DNA of 64,000 nt from Oscheius onirici (lineage: Eukaryota; Nematoda; Chromadorea; Rhabditida; Rhabditidae), in NCBI GenBank assembly GCA_932521025.1, contig OW051468.1:7502064-7566063 (forward strand), given 5' to 3'. The notes under the pieces were generated by a model. The model did no database searches. It saw only the letters and a program-made list of their open reading frames with translations, and was not told the origin of the DNA. The position numbers and the translations under genes were made by a program. This document shows positions 32,817-43,443 of the stretch, piece after piece; position 1 is the stretch's first letter, and the number at the start of each line of letters is the position of its first letter.

Positions 32817-34338
32817 GCCTTCTTCAATTTGGCGACCTCAATTCGGACGAGGCGATTGCGAGCCTGCTTAGCCTTCATCAGCTTGAAGCGTTCGAAGTCG
32901 GTCAGTTTAGCACGCTGCAAATAATTCGTTGACAATGTAAAAATAACGTTAGAAACAAAAAAAAAGACTGAAGAAAAAAACTTACCGTGGACTTGGCAGC
33001 AATCTTCTTAGCCCAGGTAGTCTGTCCGAACTGCTCGTTGATCTTGGCCTCTTCGAAAGCTTCTTTGACTCCCTTAGTACGTTGTCCGACGCGGATCTTG
33101 AGGAGGAATTTAGTGAGCTGAAGGTCCTTCAGATTTCTCACTCCACGGAGAACTCCGGTGGTAGGTCCATCGACGAGGACCTGAAATTCAGAGATTTAGT
33201 AAGGATTGTGTCCTAATCCTAAAACGAGTTGACGCAGGTGCTGATTATCTGCGTGCAATGTTGATTAAGAAAGCTTATGGGCTAGCCGAAAGCGTCGGCC
33301 TTTTTTGTACAAACTCAAAAGCCGTGCAGAATAACTATTACGTGTGATAACAAACGCCCCCCACCCCCTTTCTAAAATTTTTGTTTTTAATCAAAATGCC
33401 ACCAAAACTTGGCTGAAAGGGGGCAGTACAGGGCCCAACTTCCCCACAAAATTTCAGCCAATTTGCATTTTCTATGGCGGAGCTAGGTCGATTTTACCAC
33501 TTTTTGGGGTCCGACCTCGCGGCAGTGTCAGACCCATAACTTTCTTTGAGAAAACATATCGACATGTCCTATGGCCTATTAGATGTATTACATATGAGGC
33601 TATATCGCTGCACAATATCAGACCAAGCCATCGGATAGTTTTCACAAAAATTCGCTCCTAAACTTTTTTTCACTTGGTCAAAAACACTATGGTATCGTGG
33701 AATTTTTTGGTCAAAAATTTTTATTCTTGCAATAGCAAAAATAATTTTCGATTGGATATCGGATATCCGAAGCTTTTTCTCTCGATCAGATATCGGAGAC
33801 TGCATATCCAGAAAATTTTTGTTCGATGGGATATCGGTTTTCCAAAATAGATCGGATTATCCGGTTTCGGATATCCGAAACCGGATAATCCATTCATGAC
33901 TGAGGAAACTAAGAAAAATAGGTACGAAGAAAAAAAATCGACTGAACATACGATAAATGCATCTAAACTAGTAGAACAGGTGAAAATCGTTAGTTTCCCA
34001 GGTAGAAATTCCAAAAAATTTAATCGAAATTATCCGGTATACCCGGCCAAAAATATCCGATTTCGGATATCGGATAGTTTTCATACCGGATAATTTTCGG
34101 ATATCGGATTTCCGGATAGAAAAGTACCGGATTTATCCGGTTTCGGATATCCGGTATCCGGATCCGAACATCCCCTGGCGTTTATTCCTATCACACGTAA
34201 TACAATGGGAAAAGGAATAAATTGAAAACGCACTCTGTTTCCGTCGAGAATGTCGACGATGGTGGCCAGCTTTCCACTGTTAATTCCGTTGGCGATGAAT
34301 ACGACACGTCCGATTTGAACCAAGCGCTGGAACACCAT
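32817..34338 (-). CDS. RPL14: 60S ribosomal protein L14 (eL14)
   Basis: Three exons. Exon 1 (to 34338) encodes [18 protein letters not shown] up to LDGNR. Exon 2 (about 33181 to 32986) runs from [20 protein letters not shown] to KKIAAKST. Exon 3 ends [15 protein letters not shown] at 32817. The KOW-like N-terminal fold and the central WAKKI segment match eL14 of the large ribosomal subunit. Intron 1 is about 1.05 kb, swollen by a TA-flanked repeat element (33338-34200). All three coding segments are intact, in contrast to the copy at 28431-28982. Confidence 0.95.
33338..34200. mobile_element. TA-flanked inverted-repeat element in RPL14 intron 1
   Basis: 863 bp with inverted ends TTACGTGTGATA and TATCACACGTAA, extending imperfectly through AACGCC/GGCG, and TA on both sides (33336-33337, 34201-34202). 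This is the pattern of a non-autonomous Tc1/mariner-type element. The intron of the duplicated copy lacks it. Its right half contains a second repeat, described separately. Confidence 0.6.
33745..34180. repeat. CGGATATCCG-word array, hAT-like terminus
   Basis: Many copies of GGATATCCG/CCGGATA-type words in both orientations. The right edge, read on minus, starts CAGGGGATGTTCGGATCC, which looks like a hAT terminal repeat. No matching left terminus or 8-bp duplication was found, so it is probably truncated, possibly nested in the TA-flanked element. Confidence 0.5.
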
Positions 34339-34399
34339 CGTGCTCTGACAGCTGTAAATAAAATTGAAAATATGTAGAGAGTGAAAAGAATGGAAGTCA

Positions 34400-35119
34400 A
34401 AACAATCGAGTTTAGACCGTATTAAGACCAACTGCAAGAAAGTTTCAACACTTATGCATTTTTCTGGAGTTTTAGACGTTTATAAAACTGCGATTACGAC
34501 ACAAGCGGAAATACGCGCGGTAGAAAAATTTGAAAAGTAGGAAAAGAAAGGACGCGGTTAAAGGTCTGCAACCTAGCAGAAATCGTGACAGGACCCGTGG
34601 ATATGGTATTTGCACAAATACGCAAAAGTGCGTTGTACGTAGAGAAAGCTATTACAGCCAGTCTTGTATTACTCTAAACTTCTATTCGATTACCCCCTCT
34701 TTTCGCTACTCTTTCACAAATCCCAAGAAACTTTTTTTTTGGCCAAAAAGTTTCGTTGTCAGGTCAAAAAATAAATAGTTGTCGAAGAATGAGTGAGGGT
34801 CAATTTAATAGCCTTGTCAGCCGTCTAGATTTTGGAGTCTCTAGAACGTATTTTTGCTTGATTGATCTTTCAGTTAGACTAGTTTTTGAGCAGAAACAGT
34901 AGAGGAATATCATGTTTTCTTCTGATGAGATTCAAACTGGACTTCGATAAGGCTCCAATAAAAGCGAGCTATTCGTTTTGTTGATTGTAAGCTATGACTG
35001 GCTATACACAGACATAAACAGTATCGCTGACATCTCGAAATTGGTCACTGGAATCGTCTCAGTTTCAAAGAAGAGTTTTCCACATCTTTTGAAACATCCC
35101 AATATCCTACTTTTCTAGA
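34400..35119. other. Intergenic region before CASC3
   Basis: No exon or clear repeat seen. It lies between the divergent RPL14 (minus) and CASC3 (plus) starts and so probably holds both promoters. Confidence 0.4.
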
Positions 35120-36978
35120 ATGGCTGAAGAGGAGAAAACTCTAGCAGCAGCTGAACTTGACACTTCCGCCAAGGAATCCGAGGTGACCGCTGATAAATCT
35201 GACTCGGTCGAGAAGAAATTTGAAAAACTGACTGTCGAAGAAGCAGAGAATACTGTGAGTTTGTTCTGATAAAATAAAACGACCAATTAAGGAGACAACG
35301 ATTGAGCCAAAAGAGGAAGGACAAGAAGGAGAAGAAGAGGGTGAGTCTCAGCTATCCTATAACTTGACTTCGTCTCTTTCAGATGGATTGGACGACGATG
35401 AAATCGAAGAGAATCCGGCCTATATTCCAAAGAAAGGTTAGTTTTGAAATGAATTTCGAATGATAAATCTTTTAGGAAAGTATTACATGCACGACTCTCG
35501 CGACGAGGACGGACCAGGCGAGTTTGACGGAAAGAGGAGTCGTGCTGACGGAGCCTGGAGTCATGACCGTTATGTGGAGAGCTGGCAGCAGCCGAAAAGC
35601 AAAAAGCAGCTGGTACAACGGTTCGTAAAGTCTTTTTCCCTTCTTCAGAAAGATCATCTAGTTACGGATTCGATATTCGGCACGGGGAGACTGAAGAAGA
35701 AGCTGTGAAAAACGAACAGGTCGTACCAAACGAGGTAGTGAGAGTAACGGAGGTTTGGAGAGGAAATGTTCAGATTCCCTCCCAGACAGATGAAAAACCA
35801 GTTCAAAGAGGTCGAGGTCGTGTCAGAGGAGGACCTCCACGTTCCTTCAATCAGCCACGAGAACCGCGTCGCTCAAATGAAGACCGTGACAATTTTGAAG
35901 ACGAGGGCGAGGAAAGGGGTGGAAACCGAAGGCAACGTCAATCTAAACCCACTGTTGTAAGTCTCGTGTTTGTCTCTCTACGGAAAGTTTCAGGTTCGAA
36001 ACGTCCGAGGTGGGAGAGGTCAAGCAGGAATGACTAACGGACGTGGTTCGTACAGGTAAGGAGGCGTAATAAAATAACCCTCTCTTAAATCTGTTCAAGA
36101 CAACATTTTCGAACTTACCAATGTTCTGCCAAGTTGTAGCTTTTTATCTGTTCTACAACTTTTCAGAACAACAAATAATTGTGAAATGTTGTCTTTCGTG
36201 TGAAAAGGCGCCGTCTTTCTTGGAAAGGAATGGAGAGGTACTTTATTCCGTTGTTTCAGAAACCAAGAAAGACCCCAACAACGAGGAGGATGGGACAGGA
36301 GAGACGATGTCAGGGAGGACAGACGAGATGATAGACGTGATGATAGAAGGGACGACCGAAATGAGCCTCCTCAGAGACGAGAAGATTTTATGGAAAACCA
36401 TAGACGAGGAGCTATGAGAGGATCAGTGCAATCTCGCCCATTTGTTCGCACCGTCTCTTCGTCCAATCGCGGTGGTCGTCTGCCGGATTCTCGTCCAGAT
36501 ATGGTCAATGGTCGCGGAGGCCAAGAAGGTAAGAAAAGAGTAAAATTTGACTAGTCAATTGCTCTAGACCGTCGTCCTTCCGGAGGATTCAACAATCGGG
36601 GAAGAGGACGCGGAGGTGTCAGAGGAGTATCACGCGGGATCAATGAACCCAGAGGAAATTCTGGATCGAATAGGTATCAGGGAAAGTATCTGTCATTCTC
36701 GTCTAGACATTCTGACGGACCTTCCCAGCCTAGAAGTGGCTATACCCCGCGTCAAGATGTCGTCTTTTTTGACCATTCTGCCGCTCCTCCGGCTGCCCAT
36801 CAAGCCTCTCCTGTCGTCTATTTTGATCCATCTTCACAGCAACCGGTGAGTTTGGAAACCGTCTCATGAAAAATTCAATTCTGCCTTTAAAAAAAATTAG
36901 AAAACAGAAGCAATTTTTCAGAACCGTCCTCTGCCGCCACGCGAGAAGAAAATTATCGAGATAAAGAGTCCAAACTAA
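35120..36978 (+). CDS. CASC3: CASC3/Barentsz (MLN51) exon-junction-complex protein
   Basis: About nine exons, starting MAEEEKTLAAAELDTSAK after TTTTCTAG. The N-terminal half is acidic and then gives the SELOR core: NPAYIPKKGKYYMHDSRDED, GAWSHDRYVESWQQPKSKKQ and YGFDIRHGETEEE. This is the segment that wraps eIF4A3 in the exon junction complex. The rest is rich in RG, RD and RGG (QRGRGRVRGG, tandem RRDDRRDD, NNRGRGRGGVRG), suited to RNA binding. It ends REKKIIEIKSPN. Barentsz works in mRNA localisation and translation after splicing. The intron at 36057-36258 contains a hairpin repeat. Confidence 0.9.
36121..36172. repeat. Short hairpin repeat, copy 2, in CASC3 intron
   Basis: ATGTTCTGCCAAGTTGTAG ... 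CTACAACTTTTCAGAACAAC, an imperfect inverted repeat of the same family as 3217-3268 and 16795-16853. Confidence 0.7.
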
Positions 36979-37234
36979 TCACATGTTTCAGCTCCCTTCG
37001 TAGCTTACTGTATTTATGAGCATTTGTCACGCTGTACCTACTATTTATCTTCGACCTTTTGTTGATTCTTGTTAAGGCAGTAAACTATTGTTTTACGTTT
37101 ATTTTTTTACCATATAAATTCGGAACATGTTTAGCGTGACGTCAATATAAAAATTATTACTAGTTAAAACTCGTAACTCGTGGAGATGAGATTCACGAAG
37201 ATAAACTAGACGGGGAGACTACGAGGGGGGAGCA

Positions 37235-39350
37235 TCACTGGTAAGTGGGACTGGTACACGGCGTCAGAAGCGTCGGAGTAGAGCACGTCGGATTGGGGTT
37301 GTGAACGGAGAAGGGGATGTCTAGCTGGAACTAAAGTATTGAAAAGGATTAAATAACGGAAAAAAACCTGCTGTCCAATCATATCGTGCTGTGCTGCATC
37401 AGGAGCGTTGCCAAGAAAATCCAAGCTCTGCATGGCTGGAGCTTGTTCCAGAGCCAGCTGGTGGTTGGGAAGAGAAGTCGACGTGGCGTGATTCGAGTCC
37501 TCGTCCAGATTCTGAAATTAGGGCCTGTTTAAATTGTTTTGAATCGTTCTGGGACGAGTTCGTAAAGGTAAGGACAAGATTTTAACGATAAGCATGAAAA
37601 CATACCTCGAACAGATCAAAATCCCAGTTGCCACTGAGCAAATCTCGACAATTATCAATTCCGTTATCCATGCCATGAAGATATTCTTGAAGTTCTTGCG
37701 AAATTTGTCGATCGAAGCCGGGACTCATAGTGAAGGTCGGTGTGTAGTTGGGATTGCTCACAATCTGAAAAAGGAAGTTTTTCTTTTGGTAAAAATTCTA
37801 TCCAACTTGATTATCTGGAGCCGGCTGATTGAACATCATTTTGTTTGGAGCAACTTCGGTTTGTTGATAGGGAACACTGTTCGAAAGGGTCTGCTTCTTC
37901 TCGTACGGATGGTTAAGTTGAGTTGAATCGTTGTTGTAAGCACCGGGAATATCTGAAGATAACTATTTTCGAAATATTAAAAGAAAGACGAACTGGATGA
38001 GCCGGGGGAAGCTACGTGCGGCTCGTTGTTTCTATAAGGCGGAGAGTTGCTGTACAGTTCATCAGTGACATCAGCTATGATTGGTCCTCTGAAGCGTATT
38101 CAGTCAAAAAATAGGAAATATGCACACACCTATCATTTTGATAGCCTTTCTGTTGCTGCAGACCTCCACCTTCTACTATTTCGCGCTGGAGACGGTCCAA
38201 CATATCCACGATATTATTATTACTGTTTTGCGAGTTGGACGAACGAGGTCTCTTGTTCGGAGGCTCGTCAATGGCTAGAACTCCTCGCTTCAGAACACGC
38301 TTCGACATATTCGGCTGAACGATGGCCACGAGGAATTGAACAAGCTGCGAGTTGGAAACTTTTACAAAAAAAGTCGAGAAACTCACTTTGTTCACAACTT
38401 GCTGCTGTCTATTGTGCTGCTGTCTAACGTGATCCAGTTGTCCCCACAAGGCCTCGTTCTCTCTGAAAATTTTGACGTGATGCTGTTAAAAATTCTAGTT
38501 CCGACGTCGTAACATTTGTGGTTTTTAAACACCAAGAGAATCTTTTTGTTTCAGCCTTTGCATTATCAAATATAAGGGTACTCGTTTCGGACGGATAACA
38601 CCTTGTTCCTCTTTTCCCTTACAAAATGCTCCCAGAGAAAATTTGGAGAAGATTACCTACTTGGTGATTTCATGCATCTTGCTATCCATATTACGCTGCT
38701 TTTCGCGCAGCTGTCGTAGCTCGTCCATCACTACAGATAGGTTGCCTTGCGTCTGTGCAGACACCACATTATTATCCGCTCCGCGATTAGACTGCTGTAA
38801 TACGTAAGCATTGCTAATCAGAGATCGAATAATCCTACACGACGCTTGATGTTGACCATCAAATCCGGGCGTCCACGAATGAAACTTGTATGGCTGAACT
38901 CGAGATGATCCTGATCCGATTCACTTCGCGTCAAGCCTCCTTTGTCCAATGGAGATACTTTGCGGAATCCGTCTAAAAATACTCTTTTGCGGTCGAAAAG
39001 ATTTTGAGTTTACACATGTTCAATTGCCGAATGAGACTGTTCAAATTGTTGTGCTTGAAATAATGAGGAAGAACGTTGCGGCAGAAGGCATATGGATCGA
39101 TAATATGGAAACTGTATCCACTCTGAAAGCAACTTCTTTTTAGGAAAATGCAAGACTTTACCTCGTCCCAGCGGATGATGTTTTGATAAGCCGGATCCTC
39201 TACGATGTTCCACAATTTGATCAGAAAAAGCGGCATCTTATCCTCGTCCTTCTGAGACGGCATAGTCTGTTGAGAAGATGTGTTCAGCACTTGCAGTGGC
39301 TGTTGTCCAGCCTGGTTTGCCATCTCGACCTTGGGAAACCGTGATTCCAT
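37235..39350 (-). CDS. HSF1: Heat shock transcription factor (HSF1-like)
   Basis: Starts MESRFPKVEMANQAG right after TTTCAG. The winged-helix DNA-binding domain starts near residue 39: PLFLIKLWNIVEDPAYQNII, PYAFCRNVLPHYFKHNNLNS, LIRQLNMYGFRKVSP, then LEFSHTSFIRGRPDLMVNIK. The trimerisation coiled coil follows (VVMDELRQLREKQRNMDSKM ... ENEALWGQLDHVRQQH), then LVQFLVAIV and a nuclear-localisation-like NKRPRSS. The C-terminal part is Asn/Gln/Pro rich with DFDLFE, like a transactivation region. It trimerises on nGAAn elements to drive chaperone genes. The last exon ends TPTLLTPCTSPTYQ at 37235. Confidence 0.93.
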
Positions 39351-40138
39351 CTGAAAGTCTTCTTTTGTTTGCTTTACTTAAAAGGAATAAGAAAGTGAGT
39401 GCGGAAAGATCTTTACTTAATAAAAACGAGCTAATTTGATATCTAAGGCCCGTCTTTTTACCGTTTCTAGAGCCAGTAAAATGTCAGAGTTACCTTCAGC
39501 AAGGAAACTATTGCGAGCGACCAATTGAGGCTACATGACGAGAAAATGTATAGCCAAATTTTTAGGATCAAATGATCAAGACGATGTTTCGAAATGAGGT
39601 TTTCTAACTCGAAGCAAAAAAACATTTTTCAGTGATTTCTTTTATAAAGAGGGCCTTCTGTAAAAATGATGACGAACGAGGAGAGTGCGTGATGAAAACT
39701 GATAAAAGAAAAGACGTTGGTGTAACAGCTGGGCGCAAGACGACTGAAGAGAAAGAGAAAACATGCGGCAGACGGCGCTCACTGGCAATCGGCGCACGCC
39801 TCACAAAACACGCTCCGTTTGAAAAAATTGTTCATCCTTCAAATAGTTATTCTTACTCAATGTTTCCTGGCTGTTTTTTTGTGTTGATGAAAAAGAAAAA
39901 CTAAAATTTCTGTCAAAATATCGTGTAAACCATCAAAAGAAATTGTATTGAGTCAAAATTTGAAATTGTAAAATTTATTGAGTCAAATTTTTTTTTTTCA
40001 AACTGGCGCGTTAGATTTGCGCAACGATTTGGACGGATAAAAATAAAATTCGTTTTTCGTCCAGCGTTTTCCACTCAATTTTTTCTTTATCTTGTTCTTC
40101 CCATAATAAAAATATAAGTTTCAGAAGCAAATGATAAC
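39351..40138. other. Divergent promoter region between HSF1 and WAVE
   Basis: No exon recognised. HSF1 (minus) and WAVE (plus) start at its two ends; the 100 bases before WAVE are AT rich and include an AGTTTCAG acceptor. Confidence 0.4.
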
Positions 40139-43100
40139 ATGCCGTTGATAAAGAGATCAATTTCACCGGTGGATGTCAGCCGTGGATGTATTCCGCCGAA
40201 TTTGACGAAGGATGAACTACAATGTGTCGCGAACGGAACTATGGCCAATTTGATACGTCAATTGAGCTCCCTGAGTCGCCATGCCGAACATATCGTCGGA
40301 GATATTTATCACGAGGCCATGAAATTGGATCACAAGTCGAACCTTCTTCAACAACGGATAGAACGTCTTTCTGCCAAAATTGAGCAAATTGACTCTAACA
40401 ACGAGCAAGGTAGCTTCGTTTCTTTCATATTCTCAAACTTTCTTGGTTTAGCAAGTCTCGAGCAACTGCAGATGAGGAAGGCGTTCAAAAGTAGCATGCT
40501 GGTGGATCAACACACTCTTGATAGAGCAACACTTCCTCCTGCTCTGGTCGAAGTTTACGACAAATGTGATCCGCCACCCAATTTGGACGCTCTCAATCAA
40601 TACAGGTACCATTAGTTGCATTTTTCAGTAGATACTTTTCAGAGATGACCCGACAAATGCGCTCAGTCTGTACACTAATCCAGGTTTCTTTTTCGACCTG
40701 TGGCGAAAGGAAATGCTCAAGGTTTGGCTGTTTCTAAAAACACAAGGCATTGTTTCTAGGACATGGGCGACAACAGACGGAAAGTAAAGTCGCCAGATGG
40801 TCAGAAGAGTCCGAAAAAGAAGAGAAGGCCGACGGAGCAACAACAACAGCCACACATGGCGAAAACTAATGTACATAGCAGGTTAGTGGTTTGACCACTT
40901 ATTTATTCTACCACGAACCTGGACACGTCGGCCTCAGTAGTCATCTTTATTATACCTCTTATCCGAGAACAAGAGCAGACGGTCCTCCAGCTTCCCAATC
41001 GTACGGGTACTGAAAAAGCTCGTTAATGTTAACAGGTGTTTTTACTCACCTCCTGGGTGCAGGTAGACTGGAGAGCTCGACGCATGAGACCATAGATGTG
41101 CTGGTAGTTAGAGGCATCGTAGTACTTGAGACCATCGACGTAGGTCAGGATCTCGAAGAACTCCCTCGGACATGGAGGCGGAAAGAGTTCGGCAAGGTTG
41201 GTGCGGACTCTGGTCTTGAACTGACCAACCTGGTTCATGGTTCTTCCTTCCACGGCAGACGTTCGTAGGTCATCTCGAACTGCATGTAGACCCAAACTTC
41301 GACGTCATCCTTTCTGCACAATTCGCGCTGAAGATGGCACGAGATGGGAGCGTAGCGGACGGTTCCACGGAATCCGGCAGCTTGACGAGGCTTGCGGATG
41401 ACGCCAGTGTCGTTGGTGAACTTGCGGCACATTCCGAAGTCGAGAATGTAAATCTTGCGAAGCTCCTGGAGTTCAGCTCGGCCAATGTAGTTTCCTGGCT
41501 ACATAGGATTTTGCTGATATAAAGAAGTAAAACTACCTTGACGTCACGATGAAGATATCCAATGGAATGAAGATATTCCAGGGCTTCCAGACGGAAAGAG
41601 AACAGCACATCGTCATATGGTTTCCAGGACCGCCCTTGTTGAGATCTTGCAGTGACTTTCCTACCAGCGTCATGACGACATAGTTGAAGCTTCCGAAGCG
41701 GCCTTTGTCTTCGATACGCCAGAAATCTCTCGAGTTACGTTTGGTCAACTCGGTCAGCACGTAGACTTCGAGCATGAGAACTTGGATCTGCTCGTTGCAG
41801 CCTTCAACCTTCAGAGCGTACTGTCCGGTGCGATCCCTGACACGGTAGACAGCACCGAAACCTCCTTCTCCCAAATTCTTGTCGATGGTCCAGCGGTCCA
41901 CTTGCTGACCGGCCTGCAATTGAACGAGCGCATTTGCCATTGCTCCTAGATCAACACTTTGGTTTTCCTATAGTCCCTAACGAAACGCGCTTATTTATAT
42001 ACCTGTAAAGTATAACACAAATAGCGAAAAAAAGTTCTTTTAATTTGTACTAATTTGACTGTTTTCAGGTGTTCTACTTCAAGAAATACACACATGGGCG
42101 CTCTATCGTTTCCAGAAGAATATCAGGCACCTCAGAGTCTCGGCTTACAACTACATCGCAATCATGGCTATCAGGTACTGTTTTCCTGAAGTTTTTTTTT
42201 CATTTCTTGTCCTCTTCTTTTACCTTGTTTATCCTTTGCTTCTAGTCTATCCAATCCTCTACTCCCCTCATTCCGCCGCCGGGAATGAGTGTCCGTGCCC
42301 CTCCTATGTTAATTGAGCGAAATGATGTCCGTTCCTCTGTCAGTCCACCCCGAGAAATGAACAAGGTATCAAAAATCTGTTTCCCTTAAAAAACCTTTTT
42401 TTAGCATAATCTGCCTCCTCCCGACATGTCCATTCTTGCCATTGACGACGACGACGAGCTACCGCCACCTCCACCTCCTCTGATGCACACGTCAATCGTC
42501 CAACATATGCCGTCTCCGCCACAGAATATGATACAATTCGTTCCGAGCGAAGGACCGCAGATTCCGCCTCCAGCTCCTCCACCACCACCGCCTCCGCCAC
42601 CGAATCTTATGGCTCAGAAGACGGCAGCGACGTTTTCTTCAGCGAAACCTAAAGTAAGTTCTAGACCTGGCTTCGGGCCGGGCCGGAGATTTCAGGCCCG
42701 GGCCGGCCCGGTCCCCAGACTTGGCCGTGGGACCGGACCAAAAATGAAGATGGTCATATTAATGCATTTTAGCGCATTTTAAATCTAAATCAAAGACTAA
42801 TTGTTATCTTTTGCTGACCTTTTTTTTTTTTTTACTAAAAATGACGAAAAAATGCAGATTTTGGTCAAAAAACACCCTTTTTTCTAAAATTTCCCCGCGG
42901 GCCGGGCCTCGACTTTCAGGCCCAAGCCCGGCCCGTCAGCCAAGTCTAGTAAGTTCTTCTAATTGGTTTACCATAATTTGCTAATTCTTCAGACCGATCA
43001 TTCACTGAACTCTGCCGCTAATCTCCCGCCGAAAGCAGATCCACGAGGTGACCTTTTGGCTCAAATTCGTGCCGGAAAGGATCTCAGGAAGGTAAATTTT

Positions 43101-43294
43101 AACGTGAAATTAAACTAAAATTCTGGTAATTCCAGACGAATCGTGCCAAAGAAGAGGAAGAAGAGCGAAAAGCCAGAAATGAGCACGATGTGGCAGCCAT
43201 TCTCCGCCAAAAGATGGAGCAGGTTAGGACTGCTCATGAAGACGAGGACGACTCCCAGGGAAGTGCCGAATACGACGACAGTGAATGGGACTAA
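40139..43294 (+). CDS. WASF: WAVE/SCAR actin-nucleation-promoting factor
   Basis: Nine exons (40139-40409, 40452-40605, 40643-40721, 40760-40881, 42069-42174, 42246-42365, 42405-42653, 42993-43091, 43136-43294) give 452 aa. The N-terminal WAVE homology domain is clear: MPLIKRSISPVDVSRG, NLIRQLSSLSRHAEHIVGDI, and YTNPGFFFDLWRKEMLKDMG. A basic patch (SPKKKRRP) and a proline-rich stretch (PPAPPPPPPPPPNL) follow. The C-terminus has a WH2 motif (RGDLLAQIRAGKDLRKTN), a central region and an acidic end (SAEYDDSEWD). It activates Arp2/3, whose Arp3 subunit is encoded at 7146-8752. Intron 4 (40882-42068) houses a broken casein kinase gene on the other strand; intron 7 carries a hAT-like element. FPPS starts 149 nt downstream. 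Confidence 0.95.
40959..41940 (-). pseudogene. Casein-kinase-1/TTBK-like kinase, two frameshifts, nested in WAVE intron
   Basis: Resembles the casein kinase 1 branch expanded in nematodes. The kinase begins MANALVQLQAGQQVDRWTID and keeps the Gly loop (LGEGGFGAVYRV), the VAIK-like lysine (ALKVEG), HRDVKPGNY, LDFGMCRKF (DFG), GFRGTVRYAPISCH and the C-terminal EYPYDWE. The frame breaks twice. Near 41585 GGPGNHMTMCCSLSV continues as LEALEYLHSIGYLHRD only in another frame; near 41240 YERLPWKEEP is followed by MNQVGQFK only after adding one base. Neither can be an intron. It lies wholly inside WAVE intron 4, antisense. Neighbouring genes are intact, so general sequencing error is less likely. Confidence 0.8.
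42662..42948. mobile_element. hAT-like element inserted at a WAVE splice donor (GGCCCG array type)
   Basis: 287 bp with inverted ends TAGACCTGGCT and AGCCAAGTCTA. It is flanked by a perfect 8-bp repeat GTAAGTTC (42654-42661, 42949-42956). The interior consists of GGGCCGG/CCGGCCC words at both sides of an AT-rich middle. The target duplication is the 5' splice site of WAVE exon 7, so both edges of the element now carry a GTAAGT. Confidence 0.85.
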
Positions 43295-43443
43295 TCACCC
43301 TTATGTAACTCATTTTCTTATAACGTTTGTCCTATATTTTATAAACTTTTTACGCTTTTCTACCATACCGTGTCTATAGGAGTTGTTGATTTCGTCGTTA
43401 CATTTGTGACTCGAAGATCTTTGGAAAGAAAACATTGATTCAG

